Positions 44,822 through 53,370 of a DNA stretch of 64,000 nt are shown here, piece after piece (within the stretch, counting starts at the first letter, position 1; each line of letters starts with the position of its first letter). The notes under the pieces are model-generated. The model had not been told where the DNA came from, made no database searches, and saw only the letters and a list, made by a program, of their open reading frames with translations. Location: positions 1 through 64,000 of the forward strand of contig JAJFGN010000085.1 in NCBI GenBank assembly GCA_021776115.1, given 5' to 3'. The stretch comes from Kiloniellaceae bacterium (lineage in GTDB: Bacteria; Pseudomonadota; Alphaproteobacteria; Kiloniellales; J153). A program made the translations under genes and the position numbers.

Positions 44822-46375
44822 CTAGATCGCCGGATCGGTAAAGGGCGAGCGTCGGCACCCAGGATCGAGATCGCGATCGCGCCGGCGGATTTGCGCGTAG
44901 CGGACCGGATGGCGACCCAGGTGGCGACGGTGGGTGCCGCGATGGCGCCCGCTTGGTTGCCGCCGACCCCTTTGCAGCGCCAGGCGCAGCGAAGTCTCCG
45001 CCGCCTCTTCACCGGGCCGCACGACGCGGCACCAGATTTTCAGAGCCGAAAACTCAGCGCACAAGGCACGGGCGTCTTGCCGCGTCAAGTTTCCACCTTG
45101 GACCCGGTAGTAGACACCCTTTCCCGGCCCGAGATCGGCCCGCACGACCGTGAGCGTCAAATCGCTCAGCAGCTTCCCGTACAGCCGCCGCAGCCGGCGC
45201 CACTCGCCCTCGGCAGCCGCTGGATCGCGGATAGACGTCAGGTGAACGCGGTATCCCGACGCCGGTGTCAGACCGGCGCTGGCCGGGGGTGTCAGGCCGA
45301 TGCCGGCCGGGGGTGTCAGGCCGATGCCGGCCGGTGGCGACGGCTTGGCGCTCGCGGTTTTGCCGCGCGCGGCCAGCATCGGCTGCGCGCCCGCGCCCTC
45401 CGGTCCGGTGACATCGCACCAGACCCCGCGCGCCGCAAAGGCCGCACAGCGCGCACGCGCGATCTCTGGCGTCAGCAAGCCACCCTTGATCCGGTAATAG
45501 ATTCCCCGCTTCGGCCCCAGATCGGCTTTGGCGACTTGAAGCTCCAGGTCGCTGAGCAAGCCGCCATACAAGCGGCGCAGCCGGTCCCATTCGCCCTGCG
45601 CATCTTGCGGGTTGCGAATCGACGTTAGATGCACAGAAAACCCCTCGCTGTCCTGCGGTGGGCTCGCGGGCATCTTGTCGGTTACAGCGGGGGTCGGGGC
45701 TCGCTCCGGCGCCGGCGGCGCGACCGCTTGCGGCGGGGCCGGCGGCTTCGCCTCGGCCACCTGCGGCTTGGGCACCGGTTTAGGCGGCGCTTGCACAGCC
45801 TTGGGTTCGGGCTTCTTTGGCTCTGGCGCCGCTTGTGCCAGCGCTGGGGCCGAAGCGGCGGGAGGCGATTCACTCGGCACCCGCAGCGCCAGCTTCGCCA
45901 AGCGTCCGCCGGCAATGCGGACATCGGGATGATCGCCGCCCAGCACGGGCGCCCATAGGGTGATAACCCGGCGGTACAAGGCCAGGGCTTCCGGCGCGCG
46001 GTCTGTTGCCTCGTAAATCCGGCCCAGCTTGTTGAGGGTCCGCACGATTCCGGTCTGGTGCCGTGCCGCCTCTTGCTCCTGAATCCGCAGGGCGCGCTCG
46101 TACAGTGGCTCCGCGTCCCGGTAGTTCTCGCGCGCCGTGTGGGCGCCGGCCAAGTCGTCGATCAAGGGGATGAGCGCAGGGTCATCCAGGCCGAAGCGCG
46201 CTTCCGCCACTTCCAGCGACAGCATGAAATAGGGCAAGGCCTGATCGACCTTGCCCGCCTTGGACAACGCCCGCCCGCGCGCCACGTAGGATTCCAGCTC
46301 ATCGGTCTGCGCATGGAGCACCGCCCCCCACAACGGCAGGAGCACGATCAAGACCGGAATCAAGCGGCGATTCAT
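44822..46375 (-). CDS. TPR and double-SPOR-domain secreted protein
   Basis: A 517-residue protein: signal peptide (MNRRLIPVLIVLLPLWGAVLHAQ), TPR region (about 25-150, ALRIQEQEAARHQTG and GRIYEATDRAPEALALYRRV), a Pro/Ala/Lys-rich linker, SPOR-like repeat 1 (about 250-335, SVHLTSIRNPQDAQGEWDRL), a PPAGIGLT linker repeated, SPOR-like repeat 2 (about 380-460, RVHLTSIRDPAAAEGEWRRL) and a very basic Arg/His-rich tail. SPOR domains bind septal peptidoglycan. The two SPOR units are clearly a recent internal duplication. Confidence 0.82.
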   Translation of the reverse strand: MNRRLIPVLIVLLPLWGAVLHAQTDELESYVARGRALSKAGKVDQALPYFMLSLEVAEARFGLDDPALIPLIDDLAGAHTARENYRDAEPLYERALRIQEQEAARHQTGIVRTLNKLGRIYEATDRAPEALALYRRVITLWAPVLGGDHPDVRIAGGRLAKLALRVPSESPPAASAPALAQAAPEPKKPEPKAVQAPPKPVPKPQVAEAKPPAPPQAVAPPAPERAPTPAVTDKMPASPPQDSEGFSVHLTSIRNPQDAQGEWDRLRRLYGGLLSDLELQVAKADLGPKRGIYYRIKGGLLTPEIARARCAAFAARGVWCDVTGPEGAGAQPMLAARGKTASAKPSPPAGIGLTPPAGIGLTPPASAGLTPASGYRVHLTSIRDPAAAEGEWRRLRRLYGKLLSDLTLTVVRADLGPGKGVYYRVQGGNLTRQDARALCAEFSALKIWCRVVRPGEEAAETSLRLALQRGRRQPSGRHRGTHRRHLGRHPVRYAQIRRRDRDLDPGCRRSPFTDPAI

Positions 46376-46546
46376 GAGGGGCGACCATAAACGAGCCCGC
46401 CGAGTCGCATATAACCTATGATTGTGTCCGGGTGCCGCCAAATCGCTGCCCTTGAGCCCTTCGCGGGCGACGTCCACCGGACGGACGGACCCGGCAGCTA
46501 GGCCAGGCGGCGCAGAGTTTGATCTCCGCCTCCCCGGTTCGCGGCC

Positions 46547-47422
46547 CTAGATGAACTTCCGGAACATCTTGGTGCGGTCGAACAGGCCCTCGAGGGTTTT
46601 CATGCGGTCTTTGGTCTCTTCCCAGGTCGCGGTTTGGACGGCGGCGATCACGGCTTCCACGATGAACAAGGTCACGACGGAAGAATCCCAGGCGGAGGGC
46701 GCCTCGATGCGTGAATGCAGGCTGTAGGTCGCGTGCTTCGCTGCGGGGGAGCCCCACTGGTCGGTGAACAGCACCAAGGTGACGCCTTTCGATTTCGCGA
46801 TTTCGGCGAGGCGCGCAATCTCGTGCTCGTAGCGGCGAATGTCGAAGGCGACGAGCACGTCCCCCGCCTGCATGTTCAACACGTAATGCGGCCAAGTATT
46901 CGAATTCGGCGCGATCAGCGTCATGCCGCCACGAATGACCTGCATGTGGGTGAAGAAGTAGTCGGCCAGCGACCGCGTGATACGGCCGCCGACCACGTGC
47001 ACGGCGCGCTCCCGGTCCGAAAGCAGCGCGGCGACGGCATCGAAGACCTCGGTATCGATTTGCCGCAGCGTTTGGCGCATGTTTTCCATCACCGCATCGG
47101 CGAAGCGGTTCAGAATGTGCGTGTCCGGCGCCTTCTCCGCCCAGCGGTCGTGCTTCACGATCGGGTTGGAGATCGTGGCCTCTAGCTCGGCGCGCAAGGC
47201 GGCCTGCAGTCCCGGAAAGCCGCCAAAGCCGAGTTTCTTGGCCATGCGCGCCACGGTCGGTGTCGAGACGCCCGAAGCCTCGGCAACGGCGGTAATGCTG
47301 CCTAGGCCGGAGACCGGGTAATTTTCGAGCATGGCATTCGCAAGCTGCCGCTCGGCCCGGGTCAGGCTCTCGAACTTGTCGCGTATGCGTTCCGCGAGCG
47401 TTAGGCCCTGCCCAGCCTCCAT
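46547..47422 (-). CDS. MurR/RpiR-family transcriptional regulator
   Basis: A 291-residue regulator: N-terminal HTH_6 (LAERIRDKFESLTRAERQLANAML, then ITAVAEASGVSTPTVARMAKKLGF) and a SIS domain (AVHVVGGRITRSLADYFF, DIRRYEHEIARLAEIAKSKGVTLVLFTD) that usually binds a phosphosugar or related ligand. The ATG at 47422 is preferred; the ORF-track ATG is nine codons upstream. Divergent from the amidohydrolase-TRAP cluster, which it probably controls. Confidence 0.88.
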   Translation of the reverse strand: MEAGQGLTLAERIRDKFESLTRAERQLANAMLENYPVSGLGSITAVAEASGVSTPTVARMAKKLGFGGFPGLQAALRAELEATISNPIVKHDRWAEKAPDTHILNRFADAVMENMRQTLRQIDTEVFDAVAALLSDRERAVHVVGGRITRSLADYFFTHMQVIRGGMTLIAPNSNTWPHYVLNMQAGDVLVAFDIRRYEHEIARLAEIAKSKGVTLVLFTDQWGSPAAKHATYSLHSRIEAPSAWDSSVVTLFIVEAVIAAVQTATWEETKDRMKTLEGLFDRTKMFRKFI

Positions 47423-47598
47423 GTTCCTATTGTCTCTCCAAGGCATCGCTGCGGAAACCTAATTCTAACCACGACTGAAGAGAAATCGCCAGACGATAAT
47501 TCACAGAATAGAATCGTACAGAAAATTACTTGACTTCCCTGACGCCTCTGAAAAAATGTGTTCAGAAAAAGAAACGGCGGGCAGGGGCACCTTTCGCG

Positions 47599-48414
47599 AT
47601 GACGGCCCATAGGGCGGCGGCGAATATTCCTTCACTCGGCAGGACGGTCGAGGTGACGAACCCATCCGGCCATGGGAATTTTGTGCTTGTCTGCGAGCAT
47701 GCCTCCAACTTCATGCCGGCGGAATTCGGCAATCTGGGACTTACGAACGGCACCCTCCAAAGCCATATCGCCTGGGATCCGGGCGCCCTGCCGGTTGCGC
47801 AGGTGATGTCGGCGCGGCTTGACGCGCCCCTTGTCTCGCAGCGGGTCTCGCGCCTGATCTACGATTGCAACCGCCCCCCGGAGGCGGAAAGCGCGGTGCC
47901 GGAGGTGAGCGACAATCACGAAATTCCCGGCAACCGCGCCCTCTCGGCGGCGGAACGGCAAGCGCGGGCCGAGCGCTACTACGCGCCGTTTCGAGGCGCG
48001 CTAGTCGATTGCATCGACCAGCGGGTGGCGGCGCGGCGCGCACCCGTGCTGGTCACGGTGCACTCCTTCGCCCCGGTGTTCGGGGGCGAGAGGCGGGACT
48101 TGGACATCGGCATTCTTCATGACACGGACGCCAGATTTGCCGACTCCCTTATTGAAGTGACCGAGGCCAAGACCGACTATGTCATCCGCCGGAACGAGCC
48201 ATACGGCCCCCAAGACGGCGTGATGCATACGCTGGTCGAGCACGCCCTTCCGCGAGGGCTCTTGAATGTGATGCTCGAGATTCGGCATGATTTGATCGAC
48301 GATCCCAGCCGTCAGCGGGCCATGGCCGAGTGGCTTTCCGGTTGTGCGGCGGAAGCGCTGGCATCTCTGGCGAAGACGATGGATAACCGAGAGAGTATCT
48401 TGCACCCGAACTGA
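47599..48414 (+). CDS. N-formylglutamate amidohydrolase family protein
   Basis: A 271-residue FGase-family protein: NFVLVCEHASNFMPAEFGNLG at the start, DPGALPVAQVMSARLDAPLVSQRVSRLIYDCNRP, then VTVHSFAPVFGGERRDLDIGIL and NVMLEIRHDLIDD; the His/Glu/Asp residues expected for zinc are present. HutG members remove formate from N-formylglutamate in histidine breakdown, but no hut genes are near. Located first in the TRAP-GS-dehydrogenase cluster, it may hydrolyse another N-substituted glutamate. ATG at 47599 chosen. Confidence 0.85.
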   Translation: MTAHRAAANIPSLGRTVEVTNPSGHGNFVLVCEHASNFMPAEFGNLGLTNGTLQSHIAWDPGALPVAQVMSARLDAPLVSQRVSRLIYDCNRPPEAESAVPEVSDNHEIPGNRALSAAERQARAERYYAPFRGALVDCIDQRVAARRAPVLVTVHSFAPVFGGERRDLDIGILHDTDARFADSLIEVTEAKTDYVIRRNEPYGPQDGVMHTLVEHALPRGLLNVMLEIRHDLIDDPSRQRAMAEWLSGCAAEALASLAKTMDNRESILHPN

Positions 48415-48483
48415 AGGTGACCTGAAGCGGCTATCCGGCCGAGTCCGGAAGATAGTCGAAAACAGGCAGATGAGAAGCAGGGA

Positions 48484-48993
48484 ATGCCAGGTTTTATAAA
48501 GGCATATGTCAAATACGTTGACGCGATAAACCACAAAGTCGGTTTGTTCGCGATGTATTTGATATTCCTTATGCTGGGAATACTTTTCTATTCCACGATC
48601 GCCAAGAATTTCTTCGATCCCTCCCTGTGGACCTTGGAAATGGCTCAGTTCGTGATGGTCGCCTATTACCTGTTGGGTGGCGCCTATTCCATGCAGGCCG
48701 ATTCCCACGTCCGGGTGGATCTGCTCTACGACCGTTGGTCGGATCGCACCAAGGCCGCGGTGGACGCGGTCACCGTCCTGTTTCTGCTCTTCTATCTGGC
48801 GCTGTTGCTCTTCGGCGGCATCTCCAGCACGCGCTATGCCCTGCAGTACGGCGAGGAAAGCTATTCGTCCTGGGCGCCCTACATGGCCCCGATCAAGATT
48901 ATCATGTGCATCGGCATCGTCCTGATGATCCTGCAGGTCCTCGCCACCTTCTTCAAGGATTTGGCGAAGGCCAGGGGAAAGCCGCTCTCATGA
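48484..48993 (+). CDS. TRAP transporter small permease (DctQ)
   Basis: A 169-residue four-helix inner-membrane protein of the DctQ family, with the typical TLEMAQFVMVAYYLLGGAYSMQADSHVRVDLLY segment. It pairs with DctM in Na+-driven tripartite uptake. Its TGA overlaps the dctM ATG (ATGA). It lies about 70 bases after the amidohydrolase gene. Confidence 0.92.
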   Translation: MPGFIKAYVKYVDAINHKVGLFAMYLIFLMLGILFYSTIAKNFFDPSLWTLEMAQFVMVAYYLLGGAYSMQADSHVRVDLLYDRWSDRTKAAVDAVTVLFLLFYLALLLFGGISSTRYALQYGEESYSSWAPYMAPIKIIMCIGIVLMILQVLATFFKDLAKARGKPLS

Positions 48994-50312
48994 GCTACGA
49001 ATTTATCGCACTCATGATGTTCTCGACCATGATGGTGATGCTCCTGACCGGGCAGCGGGTATTCGGCGCGATCGGGTTCGTCGCCGTTGCCTCCGCGCTG
49101 TTGCTTTGGGGCGACGGCGGCGCCGAGATGGCCTTCAGCGCCACTATCAAGCTCATGAAATGGTATCCGCTGCTGACCCTGCCGATGTTCGTTTTCATGG
49201 GCTACATGCTCTCCGAGTCGGGGATCGCGGACGACCTTTACCGCATGTTTCATGTCTGGATGGGCCCGCTGGACGGCGGGCTGGCTATCGGGACCATCGG
49301 GCTGATGGTCGCGATCTCGGCCATGAACGGACTGAGCGTGGCGGGCATGGCGATCGGTGCGACCATCGCCATGCCGGAGCTGCTTCGGCGCGGCTACGAC
49401 AAGATCATGGTGACCGGCGTGATCCAGGCCGGCAGTTCGCTCGGTATTCTGGTCCCGCCCAGCGTGGTCCTGGTCCTCTATGGCATGATCGCGCGGCAAC
49501 CGATCGGTCAGCTGTGGCTCGCCGGCGCGGTGCCCGGCTTGATGATGGCGGGTCTGTTCGTTCTTTACATTGCCGTGCGATGCAAGCTGCAACCGCACTT
49601 GGGCCCACCCTTGCCCAAGGAAGAGCGGCAAATTGGCTGGCCCGAGAAATTTCGGCTGCTGCGCGCCGGAATTCTGCCGCTGGCGATATTTTTCTCGATG
49701 ACCGGGCTGTTCCTCATGGGTGTTACCAGCCTCGTCGAAAGCTCCGCCGTCGGCGCCGTGGCCTCGACGGTGGCGGCCCTGGTCAAAGGCCGGCTGACCC
49801 GAAAGGTCACGCACGACACGGTCCGCAAGACCTTGGGCGTAAGCTGCATGTTCATGTGGATCATCATGGCGGCCCTCGCCTTTGGCTCCGTCTTCGACGG
49901 TCTTGGCGCGGTCAAGGCCATCGAAGGCTTCTTTGTGGGGCAACTGCATCTCGGGCCCTGGGAAGTTCTCATCTTGATGCAGCTTTCGTACATCCTGATG
50001 GGCATGTTCCTGGACGACACCGCCATGCTGGTGATCGTCGCGCCGCTCTATGTGCCTTTGGTCGGCGCCCTCGGCTTCGATTTAATTTGGTACGGCGTGC
50101 TCTACACGATCACCTGCCAGATCGCTTATATGACACCGCCCTTCGGTTACAATTTGTTCCTCATGCGGGCCATGGCGCCGCCGGAGATCACGCTGTCGGA
50201 CATCTACCGCTCCATCATTCCTTTTGTGCTTATCATGACATTGGGGTTGATCTTGGTAATGACGTTCCCGCAGATCGCGTTATGGCTGCCGGAATTGCAC
50301 TATGGGCCATGA
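48990..50312 (+). CDS. TRAP transporter large permease (DctM)
   Basis: A 440-residue polytopic membrane protein of the DctM family, the transport subunit, with MFVFMGYMLSESGIADDLYRM, GLMVAISAMNGLSVAGMAIGATIAMPELLRRGYD and GSSLGILVPPSVVLVLYG. The ORF track starts it at 48627, inside dctQ in another frame; the ATG at 48990, overlapping the dctQ stop, is the real start. Confidence 0.94.
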   Translation: MSYEFIALMMFSTMMVMLLTGQRVFGAIGFVAVASALLLWGDGGAEMAFSATIKLMKWYPLLTLPMFVFMGYMLSESGIADDLYRMFHVWMGPLDGGLAIGTIGLMVAISAMNGLSVAGMAIGATIAMPELLRRGYDKIMVTGVIQAGSSLGILVPPSVVLVLYGMIARQPIGQLWLAGAVPGLMMAGLFVLYIAVRCKLQPHLGPPLPKEERQIGWPEKFRLLRAGILPLAIFFSMTGLFLMGVTSLVESSAVGAVASTVAALVKGRLTRKVTHDTVRKTLGVSCMFMWIIMAALAFGSVFDGLGAVKAIEGFFVGQLHLGPWEVLILMQLSYILMGMFLDDTAMLVIVAPLYVPLVGALGFDLIWYGVLYTITCQIAYMTPPFGYNLFLMRAMAPPEITLSDIYRSIIPFVLIMTLGLILVMTFPQIALWLPELHYGP

Positions 50313-50433
50313 CATCGACAACACCCGGCAACGCCTGCCGGGACTATCGGCACTAAGTGACTAGGAGGATCGAAGACCAAATGAAACAATAAGGCTCTCA
50401 AAAATGTGGGGGTCAGGTCGGACTACGTGAAGT

Positions 50434-50469
50434 TTCAACTCAAACACCATATCAACTCAAACACCATAA
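50434..50469 (+). repeat. Tandem 17-base direct repeat before dctP
   Basis: TCAACTCAAACACCATA occurs twice head to tail just upstream of the dctP Shine-Dalgarno. Origin by slippage duplication is likely; it sets the spacing between dctM and dctP and may affect dctP translation or mRNA processing. Confidence 0.6.
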
Positions 50470-50483
50470 CAGGGAGACGGAGA

Positions 50484-51536
50484 ATGACCCAAAGACGCGA
50501 TTTTCTCAAAAAGGCCGGCGCCGCGACAGCGGGCGCCGTGGCGGCGACAACCCTAAGCGCGCCCTATGTAAAAGCGCAGACCAAGATCAAGTGGCGGCTT
50601 CAAACCTACGCCGGTCCCGCCTTGGCCGCGCATGTCATCAAGCCGTCCATCGATGCCTTCAACAAGGTAGCGAACGGCGAGATGGAGATCGAGTTGTATA
50701 CCGCCGATCAACTTGTCCCTACGGGCGAGTTGTTCCGGGCCATGCAACGCGGCACAATCGATGCCGTCCAGAGCGATGACGACTCGATCGCGGCGCCCAC
50801 GGACGTGTCCGTGTTCGGCGGTTACTTCCCCTTCGCGACCCGCTACTCGCTGGATGTCCCGGTGCTGTTCAACCAGTACGGCCTGAAGGAAATCTGGGAA
50901 GAAGCCTATGGCGAAGTTGAAAACGTCAAGTGGCTGAGCGCCGGGTCCTGGGACCCCTGCCATTTCAACACGGTTGAACCGATCCGCAGCCTCGCGGACC
51001 TCAAGGGCAAGCGTGTCTTCACCTTCCCCACCGCCGGCAAGTTCCTCAAGCGCTTCGGCGTCGTCCCTGTGACCCTGCCATGGGAAGACATCGAGGTCGC
51101 GGTTCAAACCGGCGAACTTGACGGCATTGCCTGGTCGGGTATTACCGAGGATTACACCGTCGGTTGGGCCGATGTGACCAACTACTTCCTGACCAACAAC
51201 ATCTCCGGCGCCTGGATCGGGTCGTATTTCGCCAACGAGGAACGCTGGAACGAGCTACCCCCTCACTTGCAGACCTTGTTCAACCTGTGCATGGATTCTT
51301 CTCACTACTACCGCCAGCACTGGTATTGGGGCGGCGAGGCGGACCTCCGCGTCAACGGAACGAAACTGAAGCTCACCTCCATCCCCGATGAGGAATGGGC
51401 AACGGTCGAAGCCGAGGCCCTCAAGTTCTGGGACGAGATCGCGACCAAGAGCCCGAGGAGCGCCAAGGTCGTCAAGATCTTCAAACAATACAACGCCGTG
51501 ATGAATAAGGCCGGTCGGCCGTACCGCTACGGCTGA
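50484..51536 (+). CDS. TRAP transporter substrate-binding protein (DctP)
   Basis: A 350-residue periplasmic binding protein. The N-terminus MTQRRDFLKKAGAATAGAVAATTL is a twin-arginine signal, so it is exported folded through Tat. The mature chain fits the DctP family that binds carboxylates and related anions: IKPSIDAFNKVANGEMEIELYTADQLVPTGELFRAMQRG and FAIAWSGITEDY-like DGIAWSG near the middle. The ATG at 50484 has AGGGAGACGGAG upstream. The ligand is unknown; the downstream GS/ALDH/ADH genes suggest an amine- or hydroxyl-bearing compound. Confidence 0.9.
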   Translation: MTQRRDFLKKAGAATAGAVAATTLSAPYVKAQTKIKWRLQTYAGPALAAHVIKPSIDAFNKVANGEMEIELYTADQLVPTGELFRAMQRGTIDAVQSDDDSIAAPTDVSVFGGYFPFATRYSLDVPVLFNQYGLKEIWEEAYGEVENVKWLSAGSWDPCHFNTVEPIRSLADLKGKRVFTFPTAGKFLKRFGVVPVTLPWEDIEVAVQTGELDGIAWSGITEDYTVGWADVTNYFLTNNISGAWIGSYFANEERWNELPPHLQTLFNLCMDSSHYYRQHWYWGGEADLRVNGTKLKLTSIPDEEWATVEAEALKFWDEIATKSPRSAKVVKIFKQYNAVMNKAGRPYRYG

Positions 51537-51615
51537 TCGCGGCGTCTACTAAGGCAAGCTATCCCATCTCCCCGGGGCGACCGCCCCGGGGGGTTAGGCT
51601 CCATGCTCATACCCG

Positions 51616-51698
51616 CGTCATCCCGGACTCGATCCGGGATCTTCGGGTGGACCGAGACTCGGACGTGGCAAAGATCCCGGATCGAGTCCGGGATGACG
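51616..51698. repeat. Inverted repeat, CGTCATCCCGGACTCGATCC family
   Basis: Arms CGTCATCCCGGACTCGATCC... and the complementary ...GATCGAGTCCGGGATGACG with a loop of about 27 bases. A common alphaproteobacterial interspersed palindrome between dctP and the GS-like gene. Transcripts crossing it would fold here, so expression of the downstream enzymes may be separated from the transporter. Confidence 0.7.
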
Positions 51699-51773
51699 AA
51701 CTTACGGGTTCGGATAGCCTCGACCCCGGTGCGAAATATTTTACCCTCATACCAAACAGGCACGGCGGATCTC

Positions 51774-53141
51774 ATGGCAGGCAAGTTGACACTTAAGGAA
51801 CTGAAGCAGGCCGTCGCCAGCGGCGAGATCGACACGGTGATCGCCGCGCAGATCGACATGCAGGGACGCCTAATGGGCAAGCGCTTCCAGGCGGAGTTCT
51901 TTATCGACAGCGCGTGGGAGGAAACCCATAGCTGCAACTATCTTCAGGCCACCGACATGGAGATGGCGACAGTCCAGGGCTACAAGGCGACGTCTTGGGA
52001 GGCAGGTTACGGCGACTACGCCATGAAGCCCGACCTCTCCACCTTACGCCGGATACCCTGGCTGGAGGGCACGGCGCTAGTACTCTGCGACCTGCTGGAC
52101 CACCACACCCATGCGGAGGTGTCCCACTCCCCGCGCGCGGTGCTGAAAAAGCAGGTCGCGCGCCTAGAGGCTATGAAGATGAAAGCCTTCATGGCCTCGG
52201 AACTGGAGTTCTATCACTTCCGCGAAAGCTACGAGGACGCGCAAGATAAAGGCCACCGCGGCTTGACGCCGATCAGCGCCTACAACGAGGACTATCACAT
52301 CTTCCAGACCACCAAGGAGGAAGATGTCATGCGCGCCATCCGCACCGGATTGCAGGGCGCGGACGTCCCGGTCGAGAATTCGAAGGGCGAGGCCGATGCG
52401 GGTCAGGCCGAAATCAACGTCCGCTACGCCGACGCGCTGACCATGGCCGACCACCACACGATCATCAAAAACGGTTGCAAGGAAATCGCCTGGTCCAAGG
52501 GCCGCGCGGTTAGCTTCATGGCCAAATGGAGCACCGACTTCGCGGGCAACTCATCGCACGTTCACCAGTCGCTTTGGAGCCTCGACGGAAAGCCGCTATT
52601 CCGCGACCCCGACGCCGAGCATGGCATGTCGAAACTGATGCGCCACTACCTCGCCGGGTTGCTGCATCACGCCAGCGAAATTACCTACTTCCTGGCGCCC
52701 AATATAAATTCCTACAAGAGGTTCGCGGCGGGCACCTTCGCGCCGACCAAGGCGATCTGGAGCATGGACAACCGCACCGCCGGCTACCGGATTTGCGGCG
52801 CCGGGACCAAGGCGGTGCGCGTGGAATGCCGGGTCGGGGGCGCCGACCTCAATCCCTATCTCGCGATGGCCGCGCTTCTGGCCGCCGGGATCGACGGGAT
52901 CGAGAAACAGCGCGAGCTTGAGCCCGCCTTTGTCGGCGATGCCTATAGCGACACCGGCGCGCGGGAGATCCCCACCACCCTGCGCGCGGCAACCCAGACC
53001 CTGGATGGCTCGGCCATGTTGCGCGCGGCCTTCGGCGACGAGGTGATCGACCACTACGTGCACGCCGCGACGTGGGAGCAGGCGGAATACGACCGCCAGG
53101 TCACCGACTGGGAAGTCAAACGCGGCTTCGAACGGGCGTAG
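51774..53141 (+). CDS. Glutamine synthetase family protein (gamma-glutamyl-amine ligase type)
   Basis: A 455-residue GS-family protein distinct from the one at 8044. It has AAQIDMQGRLMGKRFQAEFF at the N-terminus, FMASELEFYHF (first Glu pair), GEADAGQAEINVRYADAL, GNSSHVHQSLWSLDGKPLF with the metal-binding His, RFAAGTFAPTKAIWSMDNRTAGYRI and RVECRVGGADLNPYLAMAALLAAG. Homologues such as PuuA, IpuC and GlnA4 ligate glutamate to an amine. The dctP, ALDH and Fe-ADH neighbours suggest that type. ATG at 51774; the ORF track adds 57 residues of repeat DNA. Confidence 0.88.
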   Translation: MAGKLTLKELKQAVASGEIDTVIAAQIDMQGRLMGKRFQAEFFIDSAWEETHSCNYLQATDMEMATVQGYKATSWEAGYGDYAMKPDLSTLRRIPWLEGTALVLCDLLDHHTHAEVSHSPRAVLKKQVARLEAMKMKAFMASELEFYHFRESYEDAQDKGHRGLTPISAYNEDYHIFQTTKEEDVMRAIRTGLQGADVPVENSKGEADAGQAEINVRYADALTMADHHTIIKNGCKEIAWSKGRAVSFMAKWSTDFAGNSSHVHQSLWSLDGKPLFRDPDAEHGMSKLMRHYLAGLLHHASEITYFLAPNINSYKRFAAGTFAPTKAIWSMDNRTAGYRICGAGTKAVRVECRVGGADLNPYLAMAALLAAGIDGIEKQRELEPAFVGDAYSDTGAREIPTTLRAATQTLDGSAMLRAAFGDEVIDHYVHAATWEQAEYDRQVTDWEVKRGFERA

Positions 53142-53214
53142 TCTAAGAATCCGGCTCAACATGAAGTGTTTTCCGTCGATGACTTGGCACCATTCTTTCT
53201 CCCCAGAGTCATTG

Positions 53215-53292
53215 CCGGGCTTGACCCGGCAATCCATCGAGGTCCGTGTCTCGCTCATCGATGGGCCCTCGGGTCAAGCCCAAGGGTGACAG
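53215..53292. repeat. Interspersed repeat, second copy of the GACCCGGCAATCCATCG family
   Basis: TTGACCCGGCAATCCATCGAGG through GGGTCAAGCCCAAGGGTGACA, homologous to 174-243 at the window start. It fills most of the gap between the GS-like and aldehyde dehydrogenase genes. Confidence 0.65.
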
Positions 53293-53370
53293 GGGAAACG
53301 TAAGCGCGACTTCGCCTTGACCGGCGAGCCGTGGAGGACTTGGATAGTCCAGCAACCAAGGAAACTCATT

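Noticed and set aside
48627-48989. Extended N-terminus of dctM on the ORF track
   Set aside because: It lies inside dctQ in another frame. The overlapping ATGA junction gives the real start.
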